Source of the DNA: an uncultured Marinoscillum sp.
GTDB taxonomy: Bacteria > Bacteroidota > Bacteroidia > Cytophagales > MED-G16
Reading direction: 5' to 3'
Length of the DNA stretch: 32,491 bases
Assembly: GCA_902529805.1 (NCBI GenBank)
Contig: CABZXU010000019.1
Location: 1 to 32,491, forward strand
This document shows positions 32,311 through 32,491 of the stretch, piece after piece. The notes below the pieces were generated by a model, which saw only the letters and a list, made by a program, of their open reading frames with translations, was not told the DNA's origin and made no database searches. Both the position numbers and the translations under genes were made by a program. Each line of letters opens with the position of its first letter. The stretch's first letter is position 1.

Positions 32311-32491
32311 TTAAAATTTGATTGGTTTGTTAATGTAATTATAATAAAAATTATCATAAAATTAAGTTATATAAAAAATAAAGTCTTAAAATAAATTTAT
32401 ATAAATTTGCGCTCGATTTAATAACTTAATTAGATCGATATTTATGTTTAACTAAATCTATTTTAGGTTGCTCACTAAGATAGAGTATATA
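32311..32491. other. 181-base non-coding end of the window
   Basis: No gene is recognised. A TAAATTTG at 32402-32409 matches the plus-strand -7 promoter consensus and is followed by a GC-richer patch (GCGCTCG), so a plus-strand transcript may begin just before the window ends. No promoter for the antiporter is evident here. Confidence 0.3.

Overview
The window is a very AT-rich stretch of a Bacteroidota genome, most likely an uncultivated, streamlined marine member of the Flavobacteriales. Three things point there. The first is the gene families: DUF3822, DUF4296, DUF349, a BatA/DUF58 cluster, a BNR-repeat 'glycosyl hydrolase' and a bacillithiol-type deacetylase. The second is repeated matches to the Bacteroidota promoter -7 element TAnnTTTG, two of them with a TTG 20 bases upstream. 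The third is tight packing, with 1-17 base overlaps and TTG starts. The contig starts inside pnp and ends in non-coding DNA.

Layout. 1-5928: pnp 3' end, a frameshifted trxB, bshB1, pdxH (opposite strand), a YqgE/UPF0301 protein, a DUF349 protein and a PLP-dependent threonine/serine dehydratase. 5920-10976: a 1047-residue secreted BNR-propeller protein, a DUF2279 protein and a secreted LamG-like protein. 11014-11245: tRNA-Thr(UGU), then what looks like the decayed 5' end of a catalase-peroxidase gene. 11254-18986: nine minus-strand genes in one tightly packed array (DUF58, a BatD/DUF4381-like membrane protein, BatA-like VWA protein, YggS, a membrane-anchored unknown, DUF3822, coaD, gamma-glutamyltransferase, SRPBCC-like). 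19039-19625: a DUF4296 lipoprotein and a mini-Smr protein. 19626-21020: an accessory-looking pocket with short repeats, a probable sugar O-methyltransferase and an alcohol dehydrogenase remnant. 21021-22199: L-2-hydroxyglutarate oxidase. 22274-27165: a BadF-type sugar kinase, a very large SLBB polysaccharide-export protein (frameshifted, with a nested LysM domain) and murQ. 27183-27255: initiator tRNA on the minus strand. 27309-32310: era, a WecA/MraY-type transferase, an amidohydrolase lipoprotein and a CPA1 Na+/H+ antiporter.

Functional links. trxB and bshB1 overlap by ATGA and both serve thiol redox. The kinase and MurQ are successive steps in recycling of amino sugars from peptidoglycan, and they flank the exporter. 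The exporter, the WecA-like enzyme and the sugar methyltransferase all fit surface-polysaccharide production. Most genes are housekeeping and I see no defence system, CRISPR array or intact mobile element. The best leads are the nested LysM exporter with its possible attenuator leader, two one-base homopolymer frameshifts of opposite sign, two gene-loss scars (katG-like and ADH-like), and a DUF3822 gene whose conserved N-terminus has no ATG, GTG or TTG start.
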